From the NCBI GenBank assembly GCA_017630455.1, contig JAGBVG010000023.1, forward strand, positions 62,001 through 126,000: a DNA stretch of 64,000 bases, written 5' to 3'. This stretch comes from Alistipes sp. Lineage in GTDB: Bacteria; Bacteroidota; Bacteroidia; Bacteroidales; Rikenellaceae. The notes below the pieces were generated by a model. That model was given only the letters and a program-made list of their open reading frames with translations. It did no database searches and was not told the origin of the DNA. The position numbers and the translations under genes were made by a program. How positions within the stretch are numbered: the stretch's first letter is position 1; the number at the start of each line of letters is the position of its first letter. Below are positions 52,008 to 61,531 of this stretch, piece by piece.

Positions 52008-54392
52008 GTGGTTGCGTTTCTGAGATATTTGGTGTTGTGTTTGGTGGCGATTGTTGTTGCTGCCTGCAGCGTCACGCGCTCACTGCCCGAGGGAGAGTAT
52101 CTTCTGGATAAGGTGGAGATAAAGGCCGATAAGAGCGTGCCGCGCGAGAGACGTATAACCGAGGGCAAGGATGGCTTGGAGGCCTACGTGCGTCAGTCGG
52201 CAAATAAGCGACTCTTTGGCCTCGATTTCTATATATGGGTCTACGAGAATGCAAATCCCGATAAGGATAACTGGTGGCACAACCTGATGCGAAAGATAGG
52301 CGAGGAGCCTGTGCTGCTCGATAGTGCGCTCACCGAGAAGTCGGTGCAGAATCTGCATACCTACCTCAAAACCCGCGGATACTTCTCTTCGGATGTAACA
52401 TACCGTGTCGACACCGCGCGCCGTAAGCGCCGTGCCGAGGTCATCTATACCATCAAGCAGGGCGAGCCAACGCTTATTGATTCTATCGAGTATGACTTCC
52501 GCGACCGCTCGCTGAGGGATATCATCCTTGCCGACACAGCACGATCGCAGCTTAGACGCGGTGAGATTCTCGATATCACAACCCTCGATGCTGAGCGTAA
52601 TCGCATAGCCTCATTCCTTAATAATCGTGGATATTTCGACTTCACGGCAAATAACATCAGCTATGAGGTAGATACTATAGGTATGGGATATAATGCCGAT
52701 GTGAAGATGATTGTGCATCCTACGTCGGTTGGCATCAACAACCGCGGCGAGCAGATCTATGAGGATAACTCTATTTATCGCTTGCGCAACATCAACGTTT
52801 ATCCTACCTACGACCCTATGATGCGCTCTACGATGGGCTTCAAGGAGGGCGCTGTGATTGACACTGTGGATTATTATGGTCTCACCATCATCCGCGATCA
52901 CAACTTCACGCCACGCCTGCGCGATGCGGTGTTGCGACGTACCATATCGCTCTATCCGCAATATATCTACAACGCGCGACAGATAACTCACACCAACAAG
53001 GAGCTTATGTCGTTGGGATTCTTCCGCAACTCAAAGATTAGCTTCGAGCGTGTGGAGTCGGAGCCTTCGTATGTGAGCTTTGTTGGTGGCAACACCAGCG
53101 ATGCGACACTCGATATCCAGCAGAAGTATCTCGATTGCAACATCTTCGTATCTCCGGCATTGAAGCAGAGCCTCAAGGCGGAGGTCGAGGCATCATCGAC
53201 CTCTACATTCCTTGGTCTCAGTACCACCTTGGGTTATTCGAATACCAATATCTTCCGCGGTGCCGAGGCCTTCGATTTCGCCGTGCGCTTTGGTTTCGAG
53301 TATATGTATGCCAAGAATATCGAGAAGCGCAGTGCGCAGGAGTTGGGTATCACCGCAGGCCTCACCTTCCCGCGCTTCCTGCTACCGTTCCGCATCGCTC
53401 CGAGCCTTCGTGTGGCGCAACCGCGAACACGCCTTGAGCTGGCTTTCGACTATCAGAATCGACCATACTATCGCCGTAATATCTTCACCACACGTTGGGC
53501 ATACAGCTGGCAGCAGGATCGTCGCTCGTCGTTTGTGGTGCGCCCTGTGGATATCAACTGGATTGATGTGAAGGAGGTAGACCCCTCGTTCCTCGCCGAT
53601 ATCGACAACAACTACCTGCGCACCTCGTTTGAGTCGCAGCTTAACGCTGGACTCTCGGTGTCGTGGATATATAACACTCAGCGATCAGATATCGACAAGA
53701 ATGCCACCCTCATCCGCGCGAATCTCGAGACCACGGGTAACCTTATTCAGGGTCTTGAATCACTATTTTCGGAGTATGCCGAGGGTAAGGATTACTATGA
53801 GATTCTCGGCATCCGCTACTCGCAGTATGTGCGTGCCGAGCTCAATGCCAGCCATAATATAGACCTCGGACATAATATGGCCCTCGCAGGACGTATCTTT
53901 GGTGGTGTGGGTGTCACCTACGGCAACTCGGCTGGCAACTCCATACCTTTCGACCGTATGTTCTACTGCGGTGGTGCCAACTCTATGCGTGGCTGGGTAC
54001 CTCGCACCTTGGGTCCTGGTGCTAAGCCTGAGATTACTGATGCAAGCTATCCTTCGCAGGTGGGTGATGTGCGTCTGGAGGCCAACCTCGAGTTCCGCTT
54101 CCCGATATGGTGGGTCTTTAACGGCGCGATATTCTTCGATGCGGGTAATGTGTGGTATCTGCGCAACAACGAGTCGAACAACCGCGAAGAGGTTTTCTAC
54201 CTCAAGGATTTCTACAAGCAGTTAGGTTTCAACACTGGTGTCGGCTTGCGCCTCGACGTCAAGTTTGTCGTGATACGCCTCGACCTCGGTATACAGCTCC
54301 ACAACCCTGGACAGCCCGAGGGTATGCGATGGATTCACAACTTCAAGTGGAATAATATGGCGTTGAATTTCGGTGTGGGATATCCGTTCTAA
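52008..54392 (+). CDS. TamL-like outer-membrane lipoprotein of the BamA/TamA superfamily (GTG start)
   Basis: 794 residues from GTG 52008; the stop TAA at 51999 leaves no other start close by. The N-terminal lipoprotein signal (VLCLVAIVVAACS, Cys20) is unlike BamA and fits the TamL type of Bacteroidetes. POTRA-like modules run from about 90-340 (RKRRAEVIYTIKQGEPTLID and NRIASFLNNRGYFDFTANNI). The C-terminal 16-strand barrel (about 400-794) has the superfamily motif region YCGGANSMRGW, similar to the lid-lock VRGF/Y motif with MRGW here, and ends in Phe (FGVGYPF). It would insert or translocate outer-membrane substrates; a tamB partner is not in this window. Confidence 0.85.
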   Translation: MVAFLRYLVLCLVAIVVAACSVTRSLPEGEYLLDKVEIKADKSVPRERRITEGKDGLEAYVRQSANKRLFGLDFYIWVYENANPDKDNWWHNLMRKIGEEPVLLDSALTEKSVQNLHTYLKTRGYFSSDVTYRVDTARRKRRAEVIYTIKQGEPTLIDSIEYDFRDRSLRDIILADTARSQLRRGEILDITTLDAERNRIASFLNNRGYFDFTANNISYEVDTIGMGYNADVKMIVHPTSVGINNRGEQIYEDNSIYRLRNINVYPTYDPMMRSTMGFKEGAVIDTVDYYGLTIIRDHNFTPRLRDAVLRRTISLYPQYIYNARQITHTNKELMSLGFFRNSKISFERVESEPSYVSFVGGNTSDATLDIQQKYLDCNIFVSPALKQSLKAEVEASSTSTFLGLSTTLGYSNTNIFRGAEAFDFAVRFGFEYMYAKNIEKRSAQELGITAGLTFPRFLLPFRIAPSLRVAQPRTRLELAFDYQNRPYYRRNIFTTRWAYSWQQDRRSSFVVRPVDINWIDVKEVDPSFLADIDNNYLRTSFESQLNAGLSVSWIYNTQRSDIDKNATLIRANLETTGNLIQGLESLFSEYAEGKDYYEILGIRYSQYVRAELNASHNIDLGHNMALAGRIFGGVGVTYGNSAGNSIPFDRMFYCGGANSMRGWVPRTLGPGAKPEITDASYPSQVGDVRLEANLEFRFPIWWVFNGAIFFDAGNVWYLRNNESNNREEVFYLKDFYKQLGFNTGVGLRLDVKFVVIRLDLGIQLHNPGQPEGMRWIHNFKWNNMALNFGVGYPF

Positions 54393-54396
54393 TGAT

Positions 54397-54428
54397 AATG
54401 ATGCAAAAAGCGTCACTTTTTGCATTAT
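54397..54428. terminator. Bidirectional palindromic terminator
   Basis: AATGATGCAAAAAG (54397-54410) pairs with CTTTTTGCATTATT (54415-54428), one G-U in RNA. It lies between the TamL-like gene and the convergent pseudouridine synthase. The same core occurs at 26890. Confidence 0.75.
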
Positions 54429-54474
54429 TACTATTCTGAAAGTTGAGCTTGTCTAACGAACAGTTGTAGCCCCC

Positions 54475-56091
54475 TCAGAACTCTGCCTCGCACTCTATAC
54501 GTATGGTCTTGCCACTCGAGGGGTGCGCAAACTCCACCATCGAGGCGTGGAGACAGAGACGATGTTCGCTGCACTCGGTGTGGCACTCCCTGCCATAGAT
54601 GTTATCTCCAACGATAGGGGCATTGAGACCCTCGCTATGTGCGGCGTGTAGGCGTAACTGGTGTGTGCGGCCAGTGATAGGGTAGAATGATACCAGTGTG
54701 CGATCTCCCCTCACCTCCACCACGTCATATTCAGTTATGGCGCTCTTGCCATCTGCGGCCACCATCTGTCGAGGGCGGTTGTCGTAGTCGAGACGCATAG
54801 GTAGCTCGATGCGACCACGTTTTGCGGTTATAACACCCTCGAGCAGAGCGGTATATCGTTTCGAAATCGAGCGCGTTATGAACTGCTCCTGCATAGCCTT
54901 GTGGGTATCCTTATCCTTAGCAAGCAGCAGTATTCCAGAGGTAGATTGGTCGAGACGGTGGATGATCATAGGCCCTGTGGCCTCGGGATATCGCTCTTTG
55001 GCCCAACGCTCCACGCTCCTGACACCCGACTTACCCTCCACCGATAGCATCCCGCAGGGCTTATCTATAGCCAAAAGCCACTCATCTTCCCAGAGTATGC
55101 GTGGCTCGGGAGGTGTGATCTCGAGGAGTGGGTTTGGCTCAACCTCCAGTCCCTCAAGCATAAACGTAAGTATGGGCTTGCACTTGCCATTACACGCAGG
55201 GTAGAATGCTCCGTCGTGGCGCACCTCGCCGCGTGGCGACGCTCCCATCCAGAACTCAGCCATACATATCGGCGTGAGGTTGTTGCGGTAGGCATATTGC
55301 AGCAGCTTTGGCGCGGCACACTCGCCAGCACCCGCAGGGGGAACGCCCTGCGCCGTAGGGGCAAACAACTCGCATAAATCCTTCACCTCGCCGCGAGCAT
55401 TGAGGATGCGGAACTCGGCGAAGAGCCTCATCTGCAGCTCGGCGGATTTCTGCTGTCGCATTCTCTTTAGCTCGGCAACTTCGTGGCTTAGGGTGTCGAA
55501 GAGTTGTTGCGCCTCTGCGATGCGAGCCTTGTGGTGTCGCTTTAGGCGTTGCATATCGGCGTTATCGCGCTGACTCTCAAGTATAAGCGTCTCGCTACTC
55601 TCGCCCTCCGCACGTCGTCTGTCGCGCTGCTCTTTTCGCACCCTGTGTAGAGCCCTTAACGCACTTAGTTCTTCCTCTGCGTGCTGCTTTGCATTAAGGA
55701 GAGCCTCGTGTGCAGCGCAGTAAGCCTCACCTTCGGTAAGTTTGTCAATGTGGCGGTTGATGGCCGATATCTCTGCCTCGCCAATGCGGAAGAACTCCCC
55801 GGGGCGCAGCATATCGTATATCGGCGGCACGAAGTATTCGTGGTTGTTGGTGCCACACAGGTTACCGGAGAAGGCGGCAAGGAAGCCTATGCCACCATCT
55901 CCATCCATCACCACTAAGACTCCGAACATCTTACCCTCAGCAATCTCGGAGTGCAGATGGCTCTGAGTTGCGAGGTATTGCTGCACCTCCTGAGCCGCAA
56001 GGCGCGACAGAGGGTGAGGCTCATAGTGGAAGGGCCACGTGAAGAGCCTCGGGAGTTCTATCGCGGATATATCTTTTCGAAAGCGATGCAA
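54475..56091 (-). CDS. RluA-family pseudouridine synthase with large N-terminal extension (TTG start)
   Basis: 538 residues. The C-terminal third is the catalytic domain: LLAIDKPCGMLSVEGKSG, then HRLDQSTSGILLLAKD with the catalytic Asp, and GRTHQLRLHAA. It isomerises uridines in rRNA or tRNA; the target is unknown. The first 330 residues include a globular start (LFTWPFHYEPHPL and GKMFGVLVVMDGDGG), a charged coiled coil (about 140-240) and a Cys-containing segment ending ACNGKCKPIL. The start is TTG 56091, since TAA lies two codons upstream and the first ATG would remove conserved sequence. It is last in the operon below the lipoproteins (25-bp gap). Confidence 0.88.
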   Translation of the reverse strand: MHRFRKDISAIELPRLFTWPFHYEPHPLSRLAAQEVQQYLATQSHLHSEIAEGKMFGVLVVMDGDGGIGFLAAFSGNLCGTNNHEYFVPPIYDMLRPGEFFRIGEAEISAINRHIDKLTEGEAYCAAHEALLNAKQHAEEELSALRALHRVRKEQRDRRRAEGESSETLILESQRDNADMQRLKRHHKARIAEAQQLFDTLSHEVAELKRMRQQKSAELQMRLFAEFRILNARGEVKDLCELFAPTAQGVPPAGAGECAAPKLLQYAYRNNLTPICMAEFWMGASPRGEVRHDGAFYPACNGKCKPILTFMLEGLEVEPNPLLEITPPEPRILWEDEWLLAIDKPCGMLSVEGKSGVRSVERWAKERYPEATGPMIIHRLDQSTSGILLLAKDKDTHKAMQEQFITRSISKRYTALLEGVITAKRGRIELPMRLDYDNRPRQMVAADGKSAITEYDVVEVRGDRTLVSFYPITGRTHQLRLHAAHSEGLNAPIVGDNIYGRECHTECSEHRLCLHASMVEFAHPSSGKTIRIECEAEF

Positions 56092-56116
56092 TTCTTACTC
56101 CAAGATTATCAGTGGT

Positions 56117-58552
56117 TTAGTATAGCTTCACTTCGCCTCCAGCGGTGTAGTAGCTATAGATGCGGAACTTGCCGTCGGTGTCGAGGACTACAGCTACGAG
56201 GATGTCACCACCGTACGTTGTGCTGTACTCCTGCAATGCCTCATACTTAGGGTCCCAGTCGCTGCCACTATCCTCATACTTGAGAGGGTAGCCAACCTTT
56301 GCCTCTTTGTATGAACCCTTTACCTTCTTGGTGTCGGCATACTCCGAGAATGAGTACTTCACCTCATCCTCGATGCTTGTAATAACGCCGTTAAAGCGTA
56401 TGAGCCACACCTTTGCTGCGTTTGCTGAGCGGCTGTCGGTGTTCACGGTGAGGCTTATGCGCTCCTCTTTTTTGTCTGTGATGGTAACAACCATATCCAC
56501 AGTACCTGTACCTGTGAGGTCTATGTTTATCTCCTCCTCGATGACATCTATTGTGGTGTAGTACTCGGTCTCGAGGCCTGCCATCTCTGCAACGCAAACC
56601 ATCTCGCCAGCCTTGCCCTCCTGGTCTACGGCTACGGCATAGAGGTAGTAGTTGCTTGCAGGGTGGTAAATCTCCACGACGGCTGTTGCCACGCCATTGG
56701 CAACCTCATACTCCTCGCGGTAGTTCTGGTAGTCGTTGGCATCCATAATATACTCGAGGTTGGCAGCGTATGCCGCGTGGTCGCTCTCAGGAGCTGCATA
56801 GAGACGTACCTTAGTAGCGTTGTTATCCACGCCAAGAACTACGGTGAGGGTCTCGTGTGTTGTCTGCTCGAGGATCTCTGCCGAGGTGATCTTAGCCACA
56901 CCAGTGAGCGATGGGGTCTTGGTTGTGAACTTCTCGAAAGCCACGTTACCCACCTTGCCATCCTTTATGGCGATGGCGTAGGCGTAGTATGTGCCACCGA
57001 TTGCGAGCTGGTTGAGGTGACGTGTCACAGGTTCGCTGTAGAGCGTAGGTATCGCGTGGGTCATAGTCACGAGGTAGTTGTTAATCTCCTCATTGCTCTT
57101 ACCCTCGAAGTCGAATGGATTTTCGGTGTCGGCCTTGGTAACAGCAGGATCCATATAGCCAATGATAATCTTGCACGCCTCGGCAGCCTCGACACTCATA
57201 ACTGCCGAAGTCTCGGTGATATCGCTGATGGCAACGCTAACCTCCACATTACCATTTAGTTCGGCTGTAGGTGCTATGAACTCCTTGGTTACAACGCTGC
57301 TCAAGCCATCCTCATTCTCGCAGTATACGGCGATGGTGTACGATGTCCCTGGAACGAGCATAATACCCGCATTCTCCTCACTGGTGATGAGTGAGTTACG
57401 CACCAAGTCCTGCTCCGAGAATGTGCGGCTCTCAGTTGCTGAGTTGAACACAGCAAATGGGTAATCCTCATCTGGGTTGAGCGATGACTGCGCCTGCTCG
57501 ATGAAGATGTTACGGTCGTAGGCATCGGTATGCGCAGCACCTGCAACGTAGCACACGCAGTGTTCCTTCTTGGTGATTACAGCATCGAAAGAGTAGCCTG
57601 TGAGGTTCTCAACAGCAATCTCCACACCTGGCGACATCACAGAAAACTCTGCTCTCTTCTCCTCGCCCTTGAGGATTGCGTTCTCGGCGCGGAAGGTGAA
57701 CTGATACTCCGTGTCATACTCCACAACATAGTTCACTGTACGTGGCTCATTATCCATATAATAGGTCCAGGCATCTGGAGAATCAGGATATATATCTCCA
57801 TAAGGACCCCAGTACCAGTGGTGGGTATCCGCAGATGGTGTAACCTCGAAAGATAGGGTCATCGTATCCTCGTCGAACATAGGCTTCGATACGGTGATTG
57901 TAGGCACCGGTGGCTCGAAGTAGCACTCAGCGCTTATCTCCTTAGACTTTACAGCACCACACTCGGCGTATGCTTCCAAGACGAAGGTCTTACCCCACTC
58001 GTATGCAAAAGCGATGCTCTGCTTGCCGCTGCCCTCGCCGCCAATCCACTCAGTTGTGATGCTATCCTTCTCGTATGCACGCCAGTACCACTTTGTAGCG
58101 TTCGACGATGGGTAGATGGTAGCTTCAGCCTTCATACTCTCTGCGTTGAGCGTAATCTCGCCAATGTTAACTGCCACCTCACCCTCAGGCATCTGGCAGA
58201 ACTTCTTGGTGGCAATGTCGCTCTTGCCAGCCTTATTCTCAGCGTAGGCAGTGATGGTGTACTCCACGCCATAGGTAACCGCAAACTCTATCTCCTTGGC
58301 TGCTGCGCCCTCCACCTTGGTCATCATAGCGTCATCGGTGTCTGTGCTTCCCTTAACCATCCAATACCACGCCGTAGCATCGGTCGAAGGTGCTATCATC
58401 ACCTTTGCCTTCATATTCTCGGCGTCGAACTCAGGCTCAAGAATGCCGATAGTAGGCTTATTTACAGGAGCTTCGGTATTCTCCTTTTGGCAAGCTATAC
58501 CCGCGAAGAGTATCGCGAGTGTAGCAATGAAGTAGGTAAAAAATCGTTTCAT
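56117..58552 (-). CDS. Large Fn3/Ig-like lipoprotein (811 residues)
   Basis: The signal MKRFFTYFIATLAILFAGIAC places the lipid Cys at 21. Three related modules of about 95 residues follow (starting near 32, 128 and 214). They share a core such as M-K-A-K-V-M-I-A-P-S-T-D-A-T-A-W-Y-W, which recurs as KAEATIYPSSNATKWYW and SFEVTPSADTHHWYWG. Further Fn3-like modules run to the C-terminus (ending RIYSYYTAGGEVKLY). No enzyme motif is found. Repeating W-Y-W modules suggest a ligand-binding or spacer role on the surface. It is second to last in the LRR/subtilisin operon, 12 bp after the small lipoprotein. Confidence 0.78.
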   Translation of the reverse strand: MKRFFTYFIATLAILFAGIACQKENTEAPVNKPTIGILEPEFDAENMKAKVMIAPSTDATAWYWMVKGSTDTDDAMMTKVEGAAAKEIEFAVTYGVEYTITAYAENKAGKSDIATKKFCQMPEGEVAVNIGEITLNAESMKAEATIYPSSNATKWYWRAYEKDSITTEWIGGEGSGKQSIAFAYEWGKTFVLEAYAECGAVKSKEISAECYFEPPVPTITVSKPMFDEDTMTLSFEVTPSADTHHWYWGPYGDIYPDSPDAWTYYMDNEPRTVNYVVEYDTEYQFTFRAENAILKGEEKRAEFSVMSPGVEIAVENLTGYSFDAVITKKEHCVCYVAGAAHTDAYDRNIFIEQAQSSLNPDEDYPFAVFNSATESRTFSEQDLVRNSLITSEENAGIMLVPGTSYTIAVYCENEDGLSSVVTKEFIAPTAELNGNVEVSVAISDITETSAVMSVEAAEACKIIIGYMDPAVTKADTENPFDFEGKSNEEINNYLVTMTHAIPTLYSEPVTRHLNQLAIGGTYYAYAIAIKDGKVGNVAFEKFTTKTPSLTGVAKITSAEILEQTTHETLTVVLGVDNNATKVRLYAAPESDHAAYAANLEYIMDANDYQNYREEYEVANGVATAVVEIYHPASNYYLYAVAVDQEGKAGEMVCVAEMAGLETEYYTTIDVIEEEINIDLTGTGTVDMVVTITDKKEERISLTVNTDSRSANAAKVWLIRFNGVITSIEDEVKYSFSEYADTKKVKGSYKEAKVGYPLKYEDSGSDWDPKYEALQEYSTTYGGDILVAVVLDTDGKFRIYSYYTAGGEVKLY

Positions 58553-58564
58553 ATTGTTTGTGTT

Positions 58565-59008
58565 TTAGTTTAGTTCGGGTATCGCGTCAATGCGGTTGAA
58601 TGTCATACTCTCCTGGTTGTTCTGCCACTCCATCTCTTGGCAATCTACGGTCATTCGCACTACATATTCGTTGTTCCAGTCGCCTACGCCATTGTCGTAT
58701 ATGCCCGATAGCACATACTCCTTGTTGGTGTTCTGGTTGATGCTAAACGTGCCACTTTTGTGCTGGGTATACATCGAGCCGAGGTTATCCCACATCTCGA
58801 AGCGGCGGCTATCACCATCGAATGTTATATAAAGATATGTCTGCTCGCCAAGCTCGCCATCGCGCCACGAGGTTAGTTGCCACGAGCCATCCATAGCCGT
58901 ATAGGTAACCTCCACCACGGGTTGTGGCTCAGGGTGTGTCTCTGTCTTTTTGCAGCTGCCTGCAATCAGCGCAACAACCATCAATATTAGTAGTCTGAAG
59001 TCTCTCAT
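58565..59008 (-). CDS. Small lipocalin-like lipoprotein (147 residues)
   Basis: The signal MRDFRLLILMVVALIAGSC puts the Cys at 19. The mature part begins with a Pro/Glu linker and then MDGSWQLTSWRDGE, the conserved GxW start seen in lipocalin-like (META/lipocalin_4-type) domains. Beta strands follow (YLYITFDGDSRRFEMWDN, KSGTFSINQNTNKEYVLSG and YVVRMTVDCQEMEWQNNQES). It could be a small-molecule binder. The family assignment is by pattern only. It lies 29 bp after DUF1573 and 12 bp before the large lipoprotein. Confidence 0.7.
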   Translation of the reverse strand: MRDFRLLILMVVALIAGSCKKTETHPEPQPVVEVTYTAMDGSWQLTSWRDGELGEQTYLYITFDGDSRRFEMWDNLGSMYTQHKSGTFSINQNTNKEYVLSGIYDNGVGDWNNEYVVRMTVDCQEMEWQNNQESMTFNRIDAIPELN

Positions 59009-59037
59009 TGTCGTTTATTGTTTGTCTACTGTTGTTA

Positions 59038-59487
59038 TTATTCTCTATTCACCACGCCCATAAACTCTAAGCGCAGTGTGGGATGCTCGGTGTCGAGATT
59101 GGTGTATAGCCATACGCTTTGCCTAAATTCGCTACTCAGCCCCTCGTGCTGGTACTCCGCCACAACTCTTGCAGCGCTATCAGAGGCAAGGCTCTGTGGC
59201 GCGCTGACTATGCGAACGCAACGGCACGCTGGGCGTATCTCGCTAATTGTCACTCTATCTGGCGTTGTGTTGCGTAGTGTAAATGTCACGCGCGCAATAT
59301 CCTCCGAGCCGATAGTGCCAATATTCTTGAGTTGCTCATCAACGGCTATAGCACCCTCGGCTATCTTCGACACTGCGGGGAATACCAGCGAGTCGAGTTC
59401 GGCGCGTGTTGGGAATCTCCTCTGCGCCGATGCTGTAGCTGTGGTGCAGAGTAGCACCGCGGCAATTATCACGTGCCACCACCGCAT
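59038..59487 (-). CDS. DUF1573-domain periplasmic protein
   Basis: The start chosen is ATG 59487, directly after the subtilisin stop, giving a clean signal peptide MRWWHVIIAAVLLC ending ASAQ and 149 residues; ATG 59502 is an alternative that overlaps the protease by 14 bp. The mature domain has the Ig-like DUF1573 core: FTLRNTTPDRVTISEIRPAC and CRCVRI, then A-E-Y-Q-H-E-G. This fold is found in many exported Bacteroidetes proteins; its function is unclear. It is coupled to the S8 peptidase. Confidence 0.82.
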   Translation of the reverse strand: MRWWHVIIAAVLLCTTATASAQRRFPTRAELDSLVFPAVSKIAEGAIAVDEQLKNIGTIGSEDIARVTFTLRNTTPDRVTISEIRPACRCVRIVSAPQSLASDSAARVVAEYQHEGLSSEFRQSVWLYTNLDTEHPTLRLEFMGVVNRE

Positions 59488-59488
59488 C

Positions 59489-61525
59489 CTACAACCAACC
59501 ATTATCGTTAGCGCCCTCGCGAACGGTAATAGTTACCGTATAGCTCCTATCTGCCTCAATGGTGAGGGTGGTCTGACCCTCGCTCTTGGCGGTGATGGTC
59601 AGCGTATTACCCTGCAGTGTTGCCTCGGCTATGGCGATGTTTGCCACCGTAGCGCTCTTGGCATTTGTGATGTTGTACTCCTCCAATTTGAGGGTCATAG
59701 TTGCCTCGGGAGCGAGGTAGATGTTTGGCAGACGCATATCGCGACCCGCACCATCAATAGCCTTGAGCAATGCTCCAGCATCTATCAAGCGCCCCATCTT
59801 ACCCTTGTAATCCTCGAGGTTCATCTTCACAGGCGTAGCACCCGCAGAGTTATGACGCATATAGAAGAGCTTTTCACCCACGAAGTAGGAGTCTATATCG
59901 CGAGCCGATGAGTACATAAGGTTGCGGAACTCCTCCCACGTGAAGTGACGCTTCTGCTGCTTGGCGTAGGCAAGGCCGAGGGCTGCAACACCCGAGACGT
60001 GAGGACACGCCATCGACGTACCCTCGTAGTAGCCATATCCCGCAACGCCGTTTACTACGAGCGTCGAGAATATCGCGCCCTGCTGCTTGAGGATGCCATA
60101 CTCATCGTAGCTGTCATCATCCTCACCCGGAGTGCCGTAGTACTCGAGGTCGCCACCTGGGGCCGAGAGCAACACCTCCGAGCCATAGTTGGAGTATGAA
60201 GAAGGGGTGTAGTCCGCCGCGATGGCTGATACTGAGATACACTTCGAATATGCCGCTGGGAACGACGACTGTGCCGCATACTCATTGCCTGATGCAAATA
60301 TCGCGAGACCACCATCAATGACACCATTTGGCGAGCCTGCGCAGTTGATGAAGTAGTCGAGAGCCTCCTTCTCGAGAGGATACAACGCAGCCCACTCCTC
60401 CTCTGTAGCAGGACCTGGTGTGTAGCCCATAATGAGATTAGACTTTGCGGAGTTGTAGCCCCACGAGCACTGCAGGATCACAGCCCCGTTGTCGGCAGCA
60501 TACTTCATAGCACGAGCCTCCATAGCCAACGAGCAGGAGTTCATACCGTCAAAGAGCTGAATGGTCATAATCTTAACACCCTTCTGACCCTTGCCGCCAC
60601 CTGCGATACCCGCAACGCCAATGCCGTTGTCGTTCACCGCGGCGATAGTTCCCGCAACGTGAGTGCCGTGTCCTGTGCTGCCGTTGGATGTCCACGAGGT
60701 GATAGGTGTGTTACGCGCGAAGTTGTAACCATACTTATCATCCACATATCCGTTGCCGTCGGCATCAACGCCAGCGTTAAGCTCCTCGCCCTCGTTGATC
60801 CAGATGTTATCCGCCAAGTCGGGGTGGCTCCACATAACAGCCTCGTCCATCACCGCCACGATGATATCTTCGTCGCCAGTGCAGAGCTTCCACGCCTCCT
60901 CGCATCCTGCATCCGCACCTGCAACAACACCTGCCCACTCCTGTGCTATAGGCGCAGTGCCGTCGTTGATGTAGCACCACTGACGGTAGATCTCAGGGTC
61001 GTTGAATGGCCACTCGGTGCTGCGTGTGGCGTTGCCATTTGCCTCGGCGCAGCTGATGAAGCGTGGCTCTGAGGATGGGTTGTAGGCACGCCTAATCTCT
61101 CTGTTACACTGTAGCTTATCCACCTCGCCGAGCTGCGAGAGACGTCTCATAGCCTCCGCGAGATTCTCCTCGGGGTTGAAACGTACGATATACCATAGAT
61201 GCAGGCCATTCTCACGTGTGCGAGCCTCGTGACGGCTGTCAACGGGGAATACACGCTCGAAGTGGTAGGCATCCAGAATCTCAAGAATCTCATCCGTTGA
61301 GGGGATTCCCGAGCGTGTGGCAACGCCGCCTGAGCGTGTCATAGTCTGCTCGAGGATAGTCTCCATCTCGGGCTTGAACTTGATGATAACCTCGCCCTGG
61401 AGGGCATCCTCGGGCAATACGACAGGTGTTGTAGTGCCCTCGGCAGGTGTGGTGGTCATATCATCCTTGACGCAGGCACTTAGCATAAGGGCCACGGTCA
61501 TATATAAATATAGGTACTTTCTCAT
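59489..61525 (-). CDS. S8 (subtilisin-type) serine peptidase lipoprotein
   Basis: 678 residues. The lipoprotein signal MRKYLYLYMTVALMLSAC puts the Cys at 18. A propeptide-like region (about 40-145) resembles the fervidolysin-type prodomain (GEVIIKFKPEME, then YIVRFNPEENLAEA). In the catalytic domain Asp227 is in VAVMDEAVMWSHPDL (DEA replaces the common DTG/DSG), His286 in GHGTHVAGTIAA, the oxyanion Asn414 in IFASGNE and Ser504 in EGTSMACPHVSG. The full triad is present. A C-terminal Ig-like tail (about 615-678) ends in GANDNGWL. It lies 6 bp after the LRR-BACON gene. Substrates may be neighbouring surface proteins; this is inference. Confidence 0.92.
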   Translation of the reverse strand: MRKYLYLYMTVALMLSACVKDDMTTTPAEGTTTPVVLPEDALQGEVIIKFKPEMETILEQTMTRSGGVATRSGIPSTDEILEILDAYHFERVFPVDSRHEARTRENGLHLWYIVRFNPEENLAEAMRRLSQLGEVDKLQCNREIRRAYNPSSEPRFISCAEANGNATRSTEWPFNDPEIYRQWCYINDGTAPIAQEWAGVVAGADAGCEEAWKLCTGDEDIIVAVMDEAVMWSHPDLADNIWINEGEELNAGVDADGNGYVDDKYGYNFARNTPITSWTSNGSTGHGTHVAGTIAAVNDNGIGVAGIAGGGKGQKGVKIMTIQLFDGMNSCSLAMEARAMKYAADNGAVILQCSWGYNSAKSNLIMGYTPGPATEEEWAALYPLEKEALDYFINCAGSPNGVIDGGLAIFASGNEYAAQSSFPAAYSKCISVSAIAADYTPSSYSNYGSEVLLSAPGGDLEYYGTPGEDDDSYDEYGILKQQGAIFSTLVVNGVAGYGYYEGTSMACPHVSGVAALGLAYAKQQKRHFTWEEFRNLMYSSARDIDSYFVGEKLFYMRHNSAGATPVKMNLEDYKGKMGRLIDAGALLKAIDGAGRDMRLPNIYLAPEATMTLKLEEYNITNAKSATVANIAIAEATLQGNTLTITAKSEGQTTLTIEADRSYTVTITVREGANDNGWL

Positions 61526-61531
61526 TTTGTA

